From Desulfosporosinus sp. OT (GTDB taxonomy: Bacteria > Bacillota > Desulfitobacteriia > Desulfitobacteriales > Desulfitobacteriaceae), in NCBI RefSeq assembly GCF_000224515.1, contig NZ_AGAF01000172.1:1-64000 (forward strand): DNA of 64,000 nt, written 5' to 3'. The position numbers and the translations under genes were made by a program. Below are positions 15,128 through 23,450 of this stretch, in pieces (position 1 is the first letter of the stretch; every line of letters starts with the position of its first letter). The notes beneath the pieces are model-generated. The model made no database searches, was not told where the DNA came from, and saw nothing but the letters and a program-made list of their open reading frames with translations.

Positions 15128-16471
15128 TTGGGTATCGCAACCACCTCGCTTGAGCCTTGGATAAAGAGCAAAATTGGCACAGATAGTTCAGGAGGCTTAA
15201 CCAGAAAGCAGATAGAGGATCATCAGTTAACCAAAATTCAGGAAACCATTAACTTGGTAACTAGCCAAAGTCGCTTCTATAAACGTCTCTACTCAGGAAT
15301 CGATGGTAAGATAGCTAGTTTCCAAGATTTCTTGAAACTGCCTTTTACTACGCCCGAAGATTTAAAAAACAACCCACTGGATTTTTTGTGTGTTTCCCAA
15401 AATGATATCAGCAGAATCGTCACATTACAGAGTTCCGGCACAACGGGAAAGCCTAAGCGCCTGTTCTTTAGTGAAGCCGATCAAGAATTGACCATTGATT
15501 TTTTTCATCATGGAATGTTAACCTTGATACAGCCCAAAGATAGAGTCTTGATCATGTTACCTGGGGAAATACCGGGAAGTGTCGGGGATTTGCTGCGCTT
15601 AGGTCTAGAACGTGCAGGCGCAACTGGGGTTGTCCACGGTTTGGTTACCGACCCAGAGGCAACTCTGGAGCAAATTAAACGGGAAAACATCAACGTCTTA
15701 GTCGGAATACCTACTCAAGTCTTGAGTTTAGCTCGGTTTAAAGATTCTAAGGGCCTCTCTGTCTCCCTGAACATGAGAAGTGTTTTATTAAGTACAGATT
15801 ATGTACCCCTGGCTATTGTGCAAGAACTTGAAAGAGCGTGGAGCTGTAAGGTGTTTAATCACTATGGTATGACTGAGATGGGGTTGGGTGGTGGACTAGA
15901 ATGCGAGGGTTTTTGTGGATACCACCTCCGGGAAGCAGATCTCTATTTCGAAATCATCGATCCTACTTCAGAACGGCCCGTTTTGGATGGGCAATCAGGG
16001 GAAGTAGTAATAACTACGTTGACTCGATCCGCTATGCCTTTAATTCGTTATCGCACGGGTGACAGGTCACGGTTTATTCCAGGACTCTGTGCGTGCAATA
16101 CCGTATTGAAACGACTGGATCTGATAAAATCCAGAGACCGAGTCTATCTGACGCAAACTGATTACCTAACGATGGCGGACTTCGATGAGGTTTTGTTTGA
16201 GCTTGACGATATTCTTGATTTTCAGGTAACCCTAACCGATGGTATGCAAGAAAATGAAAACTATTTACAACTTGATGTTCAGTTAAAGGGACATGTTACT
16301 TGGGAAGCGAAAAGAAATGTGATGCAGGCCTTAGATAAAATTACGCTCGTAAAGGATGCTAAACAGAACGGTAGCTTGAGGGCGTTCTTTTATCTTGAAG
16401 CAGGTTCTGGAGTGATATCTAGAAAAGGTACAGCTAAAAGACAGATTCAAGACAAGAGAGGGAGTGCCTAA
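15128..16471 (+). CDS. AMP-dependent (CoA) ligase, PaaK-like (DVU_1553-like)
   Basis: A 447-residue adenylate-forming enzyme of the phenylacetate-CoA ligase type. The ATP-binding loop LQSSGTTGKPKRLFFS lies near residues 97-112, the HYGMTEMGLG motif near residue 245, and IRYRTGDRSRF near residue 305. It would activate a carboxylate as acyl-AMP and pass it to CoA or another acceptor. The acid is unknown. It might activate the product of aldehyde oxidation, but its fixed link to TrsS and the methyltransferase suggests a role in making a cofactor or metabolite. TTG 15128 follows GGAGGGAGAG. Confidence 0.8.
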   Translation: MGIATTSLEPWIKSKIGTDSSGGLTRKQIEDHQLTKIQETINLVTSQSRFYKRLYSGIDGKIASFQDFLKLPFTTPEDLKNNPLDFLCVSQNDISRIVTLQSSGTTGKPKRLFFSEADQELTIDFFHHGMLTLIQPKDRVLIMLPGEIPGSVGDLLRLGLERAGATGVVHGLVTDPEATLEQIKRENINVLVGIPTQVLSLARFKDSKGLSVSLNMRSVLLSTDYVPLAIVQELERAWSCKVFNHYGMTEMGLGGGLECEGFCGYHLREADLYFEIIDPTSERPVLDGQSGEVVITTLTRSAMPLIRYRTGDRSRFIPGLCACNTVLKRLDLIKSRDRVYLTQTDYLTMADFDEVLFELDDILDFQVTLTDGMQENENYLQLDVQLKGHVTWEAKRNVMQALDKITLVKDAKQNGSLRAFFYLEAGSGVISRKGTAKRQIQDKRGSA

Positions 16472-16472
16472 A

Positions 16473-17627
16473 GTGTTTGCTGGAACAGAGAAGAATCAGG
16501 GGACGGATTCCCTAGCAGCAATTATCGTTGCCGCAGGATACTCTTTTCGAATGAAACGTTTTAAGCCACTTTTAGCGTTGGGTGGAAGCACAGTATTAGA
16601 AAAGGCTGTCCACAGTTTTAAGAATGCCGGAATCAGGGATATCCGGGTGGTGGTTGGGCATCGAGCGAGCGAATTGTTACCTTTCTTAGACAGACTAGGG
16701 GTTAAGAGTATACTTAATACAAATTTTTCCGAAGGAATGTTCTCCTCAGTTGTCGCAGGGGTTAAGAGCCTAGGGCCAGAGACAAATGGTTTTTTTCTAT
16801 TGCCAGTCGATAATCCAATCGTTAAACGAGATACCTTGGATAAACTTCAGACGACTTTTTTTTCTACGGAATTCGGGATTGTATATCCAACTTATCAGGG
16901 AATGAGGGGACACCCCCCCTTAATTTCTTATCAGTATGTGAAAAATGTATTGAATTGGAACAAACCTGGAGGAATGAGAGCTTTACTGGAACAGTATGAA
17001 TATGATGTGAGCGAAGTTGAGGTTGTTGATCCGGGTATTTTGCTCGACATGGATACACCAGAGGACTATCATCAGATGCTGAAGTATTGTGGTGATATTC
17101 AGGTACCCTCGGAAGAAGAATGTTATGCTATAATCAAACGTGCCAACACATCAGTAAGGGTGATTAAGCACTGTGAACAGGTTGCCCGGTTAAGCTGTGC
17201 GCTAGGTAGCTATTTAATCAGGTCGGGCTGCCAATTAAACCTGCAATTAATCAGAACGGCTGCGTTGCTGCATGATTTGGCCAAAGGTCAATCCCAACAT
17301 GCCCTAGTTGGAGCCCAAATGCTCGTGAATTTCCCAGAAGTAGCGGAAATTGTAGCCGAACACATGGACATTTGTCTGGCTCCTGACCAGCCTATAACAG
17401 AAAAAGAAATTGTCTATCTAGCAGATAAACTAGTCATGAACGATCAGACTGTTCCACTTCAGGACAGATTTGCAGGTCCCCTTGAGCAACATAAAAATAA
17501 TCAAGAGGTCTTCACAAAGATTATGCAACGATTTTGTAACGCTGAAAAAATTCAGACAAGAATAGAACAAATAATTAAAATGCCTTTACAGGAAATACTG
17601 AAGGCTGATCTAGGGGGGCAAAGCTAA
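16473..17627 (+). CDS. MobA/MocA-like NTP transferase fused to HD domain (DVU_1551-like)
   Basis: A 384-residue protein with two parts. Residues about 10-200 form a MocA/MobA-like nucleotidyltransferase (AAIIVAAGYSFRMKRFKPLL, then LPVDNPIV). Residues about 225-340 form an HD-type hydrolase, with HDLAKGQSQH and a later EHMD. Mop-type enzymes use molybdopterin cytosine dinucleotide, so the first domain is a good candidate for its CTP-dependent synthesis; that is inferred from family and context. The HD target is unknown. GTG 16473 has GAGGGAG ten bases upstream; GTG 16464 would overlap the previous stop and ribosome site. The stop overlaps the next ATG by one base. Confidence 0.8.
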   Translation: MFAGTEKNQGTDSLAAIIVAAGYSFRMKRFKPLLALGGSTVLEKAVHSFKNAGIRDIRVVVGHRASELLPFLDRLGVKSILNTNFSEGMFSSVVAGVKSLGPETNGFFLLPVDNPIVKRDTLDKLQTTFFSTEFGIVYPTYQGMRGHPPLISYQYVKNVLNWNKPGGMRALLEQYEYDVSEVEVVDPGILLDMDTPEDYHQMLKYCGDIQVPSEEECYAIIKRANTSVRVIKHCEQVARLSCALGSYLIRSGCQLNLQLIRTAALLHDLAKGQSQHALVGAQMLVNFPEVAEIVAEHMDICLAPDQPITEKEIVYLADKLVMNDQTVPLQDRFAGPLEQHKNNQEVFTKIMQRFCNAEKIQTRIEQIIKMPLQEILKADLGGQS

Positions 17628-18739
17628 TGGATAATGAAGTATACCTAGGACTTAAAAAGGTATATGATCAAAACTTGGAGGCGGCTCTAATTACTGTAAC
17701 GAGTGTGCTAGGGTCTGTTCCCCGTAAACCTGGAGCTAAAATGCTAGTTTTTGCTGACGGAACAACCGTTGGAACCATCGGCGGTGGATGCGGCGAAGCT
17801 GAGGCAAGACGAGAGGCGCTCAATGTTTTATTATCGCACACTCCTAAGATTCATTTCTTGAATATGACCGCAGACGTTGCTCAAGAGGAAGGAATGGTTT
17901 GCGGAGGTATTATGGGATTATTTATTGATTATTTAGGTTCTCAAAGCGCTGTGGAACAGACAGATCTTACAAAAGAATATCTGTCTGCTTTAGAGAGGTA
18001 TAATAACCCCATACTAGTAACTGTGATTGAAGCAACTGAGGAAGGATTAATAGGTAAGAAGCTGTTTATAAAAAATAACGAAGAACTCGTAGGGGATCTT
18101 GGTTTAGATGAACTTAATAGAGTTGCGCGAGAGAGTGCCGAAACAGAGGGGAAACGATGCAAACCTTCTCTAGTTAGCTTAGATTTTGAGTTTGAGCCAT
18201 GCATCTCTTCAGCGGCGAAAGCGGCTTACCGATTGCTGATAGAGCCTCCAACAACAGTGGTACAACTGTTGATTTTAGGGGCAGGACATATTGCCCGCCC
18301 GCTAGCCTCTATGGCCAAAATGGTTGGCTATGAGGTTACAGTAGTCGATGATCGCCCCTCCTTCGCCAATTCTGCTCGTTTTAGCACAGCAGATACAGTT
18401 ATATGCAATGATTTTGAACATGCCATAGATGCCATAAATATCAATCCGCAAACATTTGTTGTGATTATTACTAGAGGGCATCGTTATGATAAAGCATGCC
18501 TGCGGAAAGTAATTGACCGACCAGCTTCATATATTGGCATGATCGGGAGTCGCAAAAGGGTTAAAGCATTAATCGCCGAATTAGAGGAAGAAGGAGTTTC
18601 GAGTGAACTGTTAGAGAAGTTGTATTCGCCGATCGGTCTTAAAATTGGGGCAGAAACACCTGAAGAAATAGCCGTAAGCATTCTGAGTGAGTTGATTAAA
18701 GTGCAAAGGGAGTTGGATCAGAACGGCAAGACGAAATGA
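17627..18739 (+). CDS. xdhC: XdhC/CoxI-family Mo-enzyme maturation protein
   Basis: A 370-residue protein with the N-terminal XdhC domain (GSVPRKPGAKMLV and GGGCGEAEARREAL near residues 30-65) and a C-terminal Rossmann domain (ILGAGHIARPLASMA near residue 215, then IGMIGSRKRVKAL). XdhC proteins bind sulfurated Mo cofactor and insert it into xanthine-oxidase-family enzymes, so the client here is almost certainly Mop. The ATG overlaps the stop of the preceding gene (TAATG), showing translational coupling to the nucleotidyltransferase that probably makes its cofactor. Confidence 0.88.
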   Translation: MDNEVYLGLKKVYDQNLEAALITVTSVLGSVPRKPGAKMLVFADGTTVGTIGGGCGEAEARREALNVLLSHTPKIHFLNMTADVAQEEGMVCGGIMGLFIDYLGSQSAVEQTDLTKEYLSALERYNNPILVTVIEATEEGLIGKKLFIKNNEELVGDLGLDELNRVARESAETEGKRCKPSLVSLDFEFEPCISSAAKAAYRLLIEPPTTVVQLLILGAGHIARPLASMAKMVGYEVTVVDDRPSFANSARFSTADTVICNDFEHAIDAININPQTFVVIITRGHRYDKACLRKVIDRPASYIGMIGSRKRVKALIAELEEEGVSSELLEKLYSPIGLKIGAETPEEIAVSILSELIKVQRELDQNGKTK

Positions 18740-18751
18740 TCCTCAAGTATA

Positions 18752-19372
18752 ATGGATAAGAAGTTGATTTATTTAGCCAGACACGGCGACATTGGTATAG
18801 GTAAAGAGAAACGCTACATTGGTCGGTTGGACCTTCCGTTAAGTGCTCAAGGAGAAGAGCAGGCTAAGGCGTTGAAGAATTTCTTTTGTCAAGTGCCCTT
18901 AGACAATATATATTGCAGTGATTTAAAGAGATCGCAACAAACAGCACACATCATTGCTTCTGTCCACCAAATTGTTCCCGTAGCTCATGTGGGTCTACGA
19001 GAATTAAATATGGGTGATTGGGATGGTGAATTGTTTTCTAGTATTAAAACGAAGCATCCTATGGAATTTAAACTGCGTGGTGAAGATATCGCCAATTACA
19101 GCCCACCGAAAGGGGAAAGCTTTTCAGTCTGTTACAAAAGAGTGATTCCGGTATTTGAAAGCCTGGCCCAATCCGATGGGACAACTATTCTAATTATCGG
19201 GCATGCGGGTGCAAACAGAGTGATTTTATGTCATATCCTAGGGATACCTTTGGGAAACGTCTTTCGTTTCGAACAAAGTTATGGTTGTTTAAATTTAATT
19301 TGCAGAGAGGGTTCCAATTACCGCCTGAAATATCTAAACCGTACAGCCACTAGAGGTATCCTAGACCAATGA
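18752..19372 (+). CDS. Histidine phosphatase family protein (CobC/phosphoglycerate mutase-like)
   Basis: A 206-residue member of the histidine phosphatase superfamily. The catalytic ARHGD motif lies near residue 11, a Ser/Asp-rich YCSDLKRSQQTA motif near residue 57, the ELNMGDWDG acid-base region near residue 88, and the second His in IIGHAGANR near residue 150. The best comparison is alpha-ribazole or broad-specificity phosphatases. It lies 12 bases after xdhC and is the last gene before a terminator, so it belongs to the Mop maturation operon. Its substrate is not evident. Confidence 0.8.
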   Translation: MDKKLIYLARHGDIGIGKEKRYIGRLDLPLSAQGEEQAKALKNFFCQVPLDNIYCSDLKRSQQTAHIIASVHQIVPVAHVGLRELNMGDWDGELFSSIKTKHPMEFKLRGEDIANYSPPKGESFSVCYKRVIPVFESLAQSDGTTILIIGHAGANRVILCHILGIPLGNVFRFEQSYGCLNLICREGSNYRLKYLNRTATRGILDQ

Positions 19373-19491
19373 GTTGCGTTTAACGCAACCGTCTCCCCCC
19401 TTTCCCAACTCCCCGTGCCACTACACGAAAGAGATTCAACAATAGACCTAATTCACAAAAATTTGTCTCTGATTATTAGGGAATAGAGAAA

Positions 19492-19521
19492 GGCTCTTGG
19501 GATTATCCAGAGCCTTTTTTT
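19492..19521 (+). terminator. Rho-independent terminator of the Mop maturation operon
   Basis: GGCTCT pairs with AGAGCC across a short loop and is followed by seven T. It resembles the terminator after the alcohol dehydrogenase gene at 21807. Confidence 0.85.
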
Positions 19522-19522
19522 C

Positions 19523-19659
19523 GTACTCTCAGAAAGTATAAACTTGTGGGTTGTATACTGCAAGAAGGGCTAACCCGTGCGAAGACAGTGTCTTCAAGAA
19601 AGGCTAATTCGTGCGAAGACACTGTCTTCGCGTCGTGGGCGCCAGCCAAGTTTTCTTTA
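19523..19659 (+). repeat. Structured repeat copy E3 (with two palindrome cores)
   Basis: A 137-base copy begins GTACTCTCAGAAAGTATAAA and ends GCCAGCCAAGTTTTCTTTA. The core palindrome occurs twice, at 19581-19595 and 19614-19630, with the centre base changed from G to C in the second. The copy at 31026-31162 is also 137 bases long and lies in reverse orientation. Confidence 0.7.
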
Positions 19660-19730
19660 TGCGGCGTGCAGGGGCGTTCTATTAAGTTATAGACAAGTTT
19701 TTTGGCGTTAATCCAGAATAGTCAGTTTTA

Positions 19731-19746
19731 TGGCGCAATTATTGCA
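19731..19746 (+). promoter_or_regulatory. Sigma-54-type promoter of the DUF4242 gene
   Basis: TGGCGC, AATTA, TTGCA has the right spacing for a -24/-12 promoter and lies 90 bases before the ATG at 19836. It is the second of three such promoters in the window. Confidence 0.65.
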
Positions 19747-19835
19747 CATTAAATATAGATCTAGCAATTTTTGCTGGGTAAATTCAAATTTCTAGCTGGA
19801 ATAGTTGAATGTAAGGGTTTGAAAGGGGAATGTTT

Positions 19836-20108
19836 ATGCCTAAATATGTTATTGAGCGAGCGATACCAGGGGCTGGTGCACTATCCCAGACCGAATTGCA
19901 GGGTATATCGCAAAAATCCCGAGAAGTTTTAAGTAAATTAGGCCCGGAGATCCAGTGGGTACAGAGTTATGTTACTGGAGATAAAATTTATTGCGTCTAT
20001 ATTGCTCCTAATGCGGAAATCATTCGAGAACATGCCCGGATGGGGGGATTCCCAGCTGACAGCGTCGAAGAAGTAAAATCAATAATTGACCCAATCAGTG
20101 CTGAATAG
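19836..20108 (+). CDS. DUF4242-like small protein
   Basis: A 90-residue protein starting MPKYVIERAIPGAGA, a typical opening for the DUF4242 family (ferredoxin-fold-like; some members reported to bind nickel). The function is not known. ATG 19836 has AAAGGGG seven bases upstream and fits better than ATG 19830. It stands alone between a sigma-54-type promoter and a hairpin terminator, just upstream of the alcohol dehydrogenase gene. This suggests joint induction with aldehyde and alcohol metabolism. Confidence 0.7.
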   Translation: MPKYVIERAIPGAGALSQTELQGISQKSREVLSKLGPEIQWVQSYVTGDKIYCVYIAPNAEIIREHARMGGFPADSVEEVKSIIDPISAE

Positions 20109-20150
20109 TATCGTGGAATATCACACAAGTAGGTTAAGCACGATTAACCG

Positions 20151-20180
20151 AGGACCAGGGCTTTTTAAGGCTCTGGTCCT
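20151..20180 (+). terminator. Terminator after the DUF4242 gene
   Basis: AGGACCAG pairs with CTGGTCCT; a T-rich run follows only loosely (AATTATTGTT). It lies 43 bases past the stop. Confidence 0.6.
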
Positions 20181-20491
20181 AATTATTGTTTAAGCAAGCT
20201 TTATCAACACTGTGGGGTCAATACCAGGTCGGATAGTGCTTTTATTACATTATCCCCCTTATTTTGCCTATATTGTACTAATTATTACAAGGGAAGTGTT
20301 CCGAAATGAAACGCTGTTCCGAGCAAAGTGCGTCAAACTAGGGCAGTAAAACGAATTCATAGGGAAACAAAGGGTTAAAATATAACCCAGAGGGTCCCTT
20401 TGAGCGAGCTAGTAAGCAGTTTAAGGGAAAAATTTGAGAAATATTTAAATATATTTGAAAATATTAAAGAATATTTAAATATTCTAATTGT
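20181..20491. promoter_or_regulatory. AT-rich region with paired palindromes upstream of adh promoter
   Basis: No gene is seen. The distal part is plain AT-rich DNA. Close to the promoter lie two related palindromes, ATATTTAAATAT at 20441-20452 and GAATATTTAAATATTC at 20469-20484, with centres 30 bases apart (about three helical turns). They are candidate activator sites, though nearer to the promoter than is usual for sigma-54 enhancers. Confidence 0.45.
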
Positions 20492-20507
20492 TGGCGTGAT
20501 TCTTGCA
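20492..20507 (+). promoter_or_regulatory. Sigma-54-type promoter of the alcohol dehydrogenase gene
   Basis: TGGCGT, GATTC, TTGCA matches the -24/-12 pattern and spacing and lies 105 bases before the ATG. The leader between them is related to the leader of mop. Confidence 0.72.
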
Positions 20508-20612
20508 ATGTATAAAGATAACCAAAAGTGACAAAGCTGATTAGGGAAAAAGTATCGTGTCACTATTGAAAAACAAATTAAGGCTAGCGCCAAGAAATGG
20601 GAGGAAACGAAA

Positions 20613-21776
20613 ATGTCAGTTGTTCATCAAGTATATGGGTATTTCATGCCTACAGTAAACCTCATGGGAGCCGGTGCAGCTCAAGAAACAGGTAAACAAG
20701 CCAAATTATTGGGTGGAAAAAAAGTACTATTGGTGACCGATGCCTACCTTGAAAAAATTGGCATGGCTCAAGAAATTGCTGACATTATAGTAAAAGAAGG
20801 TATCCCAACTGTTATCTATAGCGGTGCTGAACCAAACCCTACCGATAAAAACGTACATGATGGCTTTGACATCTATACTAAAGAAGGCTGTGACCTGATT
20901 GTATCTATGGGTGGAGGATCTTCACATGACTGCGCTAAAGGTATTGGCCTTGTTGCAGGTAATGGCGGAAGAATTAACGACTATGAAGGTGTAGATAAAT
21001 CTCCATTGCCGATGGCTCCGATGATTGCTATTAACACCACCGCTGGTACTGCTGCTGAAATGACAAGATTCTGTATCATCACAGATGTAGCACGTCATAT
21101 TAAAATGGCTATCGTTGACTGGCATGTGACCCCAAATGTCTCCATCAATGATCCCTTGTTGATGATGAAACAACCTCCTAGCTTAACTGCTGCCACAGGA
21201 ATGGATGCACTTACCCATGCTGTAGAAGCGTATGTTTCCACAATCGCTACTCCAGTAACCGATTCAGCTGCCTTAATGGCATTTAAAATAATTCCTAAAT
21301 ATCTGCGTCGCGCTGTTGCCAATGGCGATGATTTTGAAGCACGTGAACAAATGGCTTATGCTCAATTATTAGCTGGTATGGCTTTTAATAACGCTAGCTT
21401 AGGTTATGTTCATGCAATGGCTCATCAATTAGGTGGATTCTACAATTTACCTCACGGTGTATGTAATGCCATCCTTCTCCCACACGTTTGCCGCTTTAAC
21501 ATGATTGGCAACCTCGATCGTTTTGTAGACATCGCTGTAGCAATGGGAGAAAACGTTGATGGACTTTCTGCCAGAGAAGCTGCTGAGAAGTGCCTAACTG
21601 CAATCGCCACCCTGTCCACTGATGTTGGAATTCCTTCCGGATTAAACGAACTGAACGTAAAAGAAGAAGATTTAGCTTTGATGGCTGGAAATGCTAAATT
21701 AGATGCTTGCCAATTCACCAATCCTCGTACTGCAACACTTGAACAAGTTATCCAAATCTATAAGAACGCAATGTAA
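20613..21776 (+). CDS. adh: Iron-containing (group III) alcohol dehydrogenase
   Basis: A 387-residue NAD-dependent alcohol dehydrogenase of the iron family. MGGGSSHDCAKG near residue 98 is the nucleotide-binding motif. Metal-ligand His residues lie in the ALTHAVEAY and MAHQLGGFYNLPHG segments (residues about 200-285). It interconverts alcohols and aldehydes in the cytoplasm and would produce or consume the aldehyde handled by Mop; the D. gigas-type ADH/Mop pairing is a sensible comparison. A strong ribosome site, GGGAGGAAA, precedes ATG. The strong leader and clean terminator suggest high expression. Substrate range cannot be told. Confidence 0.93.
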   Translation: MSVVHQVYGYFMPTVNLMGAGAAQETGKQAKLLGGKKVLLVTDAYLEKIGMAQEIADIIVKEGIPTVIYSGAEPNPTDKNVHDGFDIYTKEGCDLIVSMGGGSSHDCAKGIGLVAGNGGRINDYEGVDKSPLPMAPMIAINTTAGTAAEMTRFCIITDVARHIKMAIVDWHVTPNVSINDPLLMMKQPPSLTAATGMDALTHAVEAYVSTIATPVTDSAALMAFKIIPKYLRRAVANGDDFEAREQMAYAQLLAGMAFNNASLGYVHAMAHQLGGFYNLPHGVCNAILLPHVCRFNMIGNLDRFVDIAVAMGENVDGLSAREAAEKCLTAIATLSTDVGIPSGLNELNVKEEDLALMAGNAKLDACQFTNPRTATLEQVIQIYKNAM

Positions 21777-21806
21777 TCTAATTCTTTGCAGAATAGATAT
21801 ACAAAG

Positions 21807-21842
21807 AAAAGGCTCTTGGGGGTATCCCCGAGAGCCTTTTCT
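21807..21842 (+). terminator. Terminator after adh
   Basis: AAAAGGCTCT and AGAGCCTTTT flank an inner GGGG/CCCC pair, giving a stable hairpin with A and T tracts on either side. Confidence 0.88.
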
Positions 21843-21883
21843 AGGTGTGCCATCCACTAGATGATGTGGGTAGGTACCATAGC

Positions 21884-21927
21884 AAAGAACCGCCCCTGCT
21901 TTCACACAAGCAGGGGGCGGTTCTTTC
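21884..21927 (-). terminator. Terminator of the tup operon (possibly bidirectional)
   Basis: A long GC-rich stem, GAACCGCCCCTGCTT with AAGCAGGGGGCGGTTC (one bulge), is flanked by AAA and TTT runs. It lies just past the end of tupC on the minus strand. Confidence 0.75.
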
Positions 21928-21954
21928 TTGAGTTCAACAGGAACCTAGGCCCCA

Positions 21955-22698
21955 TTATAGCCTAGGCTGAACAAATGGAGGGGGAGAAGCAAAGTGAGCG
22001 ATAAAACGTTCGACCTCTCCTTTTGGAGGGTTTCTCAGTAGATCGGATGGAGATCCATCAGCCACTACTTGTCCATTAAGGAGAATCAAGGCTCGGTTTG
22101 TTAAATGTTCGATATCCTTAAAATCATGGCTAACGAGGACAGTTGTCGTTTGAGTAGATTTGAAAACATGAGCCAGGTCAGTGCGTAGGCTCTCTTTGGT
22201 TGGAGCATCTAGGGCTGAAAACGGCTCATCCAAAAACAGAACGTCTGGTTCCAGGGCAAAGGCTCGTGCTAGGCTTACGCGTTGAGCTTCTCCGCCGGAG
22301 AGTGATAGTGCCAATTGTTTAGAAAGATGAATTACTCCGAATTGTTCCAGCCAATAGTTCACCCGTTCCCGTATTTTCCCCTTAGTGATGCCTCGGATTC
22401 TTAATCCGATGGCAACATTGTCAAAAACTCGGGTGTTTAATAAAAGAGGTTCCTGAAATACAATAGCGATTCTACGACGAATAGGAAGCGGAACAGTCTT
22501 TGGCATGGGCTGCCCCTGGAAATACAGCTGACCCAATGTTGGAACTTCTAAAAAAGAGAGGATTTTCAACAAACTGCTTTTACCAGATCCGTTCGGTCCG
22601 ATCAGCCCTACGCATTCTCTAGGCAACAGATGAAAGTGAATATTTTGCAATATAGTTTTCTGTTCCTTTATCCAGGTTATCCCCTGAGCTTCAAGCAC
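21955..22698 (-). CDS. tupC: Tungstate ABC transporter ATP-binding protein TupC
   Basis: A 247-residue ABC ATPase: Walker A GPNGSGKSS near residue 38, LSLSGGEAQRVSLARA signature near residue 133, Walker B VLFLDEPFSALD, and the switch His in VLVSHDFKD. It powers uptake of tungstate (possibly molybdate) by TupBA. GTG is the start, preceded by AAGGAGG; only one base separates it from the tupB stop. Supply of tungsten suits the AOR at the window start. Specificity is inferred from TupA. Confidence 0.88.
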   Translation of the reverse strand: MLEAQGITWIKEQKTILQNIHFHLLPRECVGLIGPNGSGKSSLLKILSFLEVPTLGQLYFQGQPMPKTVPLPIRRRIAIVFQEPLLLNTRVFDNVAIGLRIRGITKGKIRERVNYWLEQFGVIHLSKQLALSLSGGEAQRVSLARAFALEPDVLFLDEPFSALDAPTKESLRTDLAHVFKSTQTTTVLVSHDFKDIEHLTNRALILLNGQVVADGSPSDLLRNPPKGEVERFIAHFASPPPFVQPRL

Positions 22699-22699
22699 C

Positions 22700-23401
22700 T
22701 TATGACCCTCCTTGCTGTTTCTGTTGGAGGATGGTTAGGCCTAATGTAGCTGCATAGGCGAGTAAACATAAAATAATACTTAAAGCAATAGCGATGTCGA
22801 AGTTACCTTTGGAAACTTCCAAGACAGTAGCAGTCGTTAGAACACGAGTCTGCCCTTTAATATTTCCCCCTACCGCTATAGACGCCCCAATCTCCGAAAC
22901 GATGGCCCCAAAACCCGCAATAATTGCGGCGAGTAGGGAAAAACGGACTTCTTTAAGAAGTAGCCAAGTATACTGAAGGCGAGTTGCACCTAGTGCTCGG
23001 ATTTGAAGCCTAAGTTTAGGATTGGTTTGTTGAAGAGCGGCACAAGTTAAAGCTGCGATAATAGGAGAGGCAATGATTGCTTGGGCAATGATAATAGCTG
23101 TTGGTGTATACATAATGTTTAAGAAGCCAAAAGGGCCAGAGCGCCAAAGAAAGATTGAGACCCAAAGCCCCACTACCACAGGGGGTAACCCCATTCCTGT
23201 ATTAACGACGCTTAAGACAAGTCGACGCCCTGGGAAAGGTTTGAGAGCCAAGAGTGTACCGAACGGAATCCCAATAAGTAGGCTTATTAGCGTTCCTGTA
23301 ACGGATATTTTAAGCGTAAGGAGCGTAATATTAACTACCTCGGGATCACCAGTTATAAGGAGGTGAATGGCGGCTAGGACTCCTTGCCAGATCATTTCCA
23401 T
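22700..23401 (-). CDS. tupB: Tungstate ABC transporter permease TupB
   Basis: A 233-residue membrane permease of the ModB/TupB/CysTW type with about five to six hydrophobic helices. The cytoplasmic EAA-like loop lies in IRALGATRLQYTWLLLKEVR near residues 133-152, followed by AIIAGFGAIVSEIGAS, typical of oxyanion permeases. It is translated with tupC and follows tupA in the same operon. Confidence 0.88.
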   Translation of the reverse strand: MEMIWQGVLAAIHLLITGDPEVVNITLLTLKISVTGTLISLLIGIPFGTLLALKPFPGRRLVLSVVNTGMGLPPVVVGLWVSIFLWRSGPFGFLNIMYTPTAIIIAQAIIASPIIAALTCAALQQTNPKLRLQIRALGATRLQYTWLLLKEVRFSLLAAIIAGFGAIVSEIGASIAVGGNIKGQTRVLTTATVLEVSKGNFDIAIALSIILCLLAYAATLGLTILQQKQQGGS

Positions 23402-23450
23402 ACAGTTACCTGCCCTTTTAAATGTGGGGATTCAAGTGATTTGGACTAAA

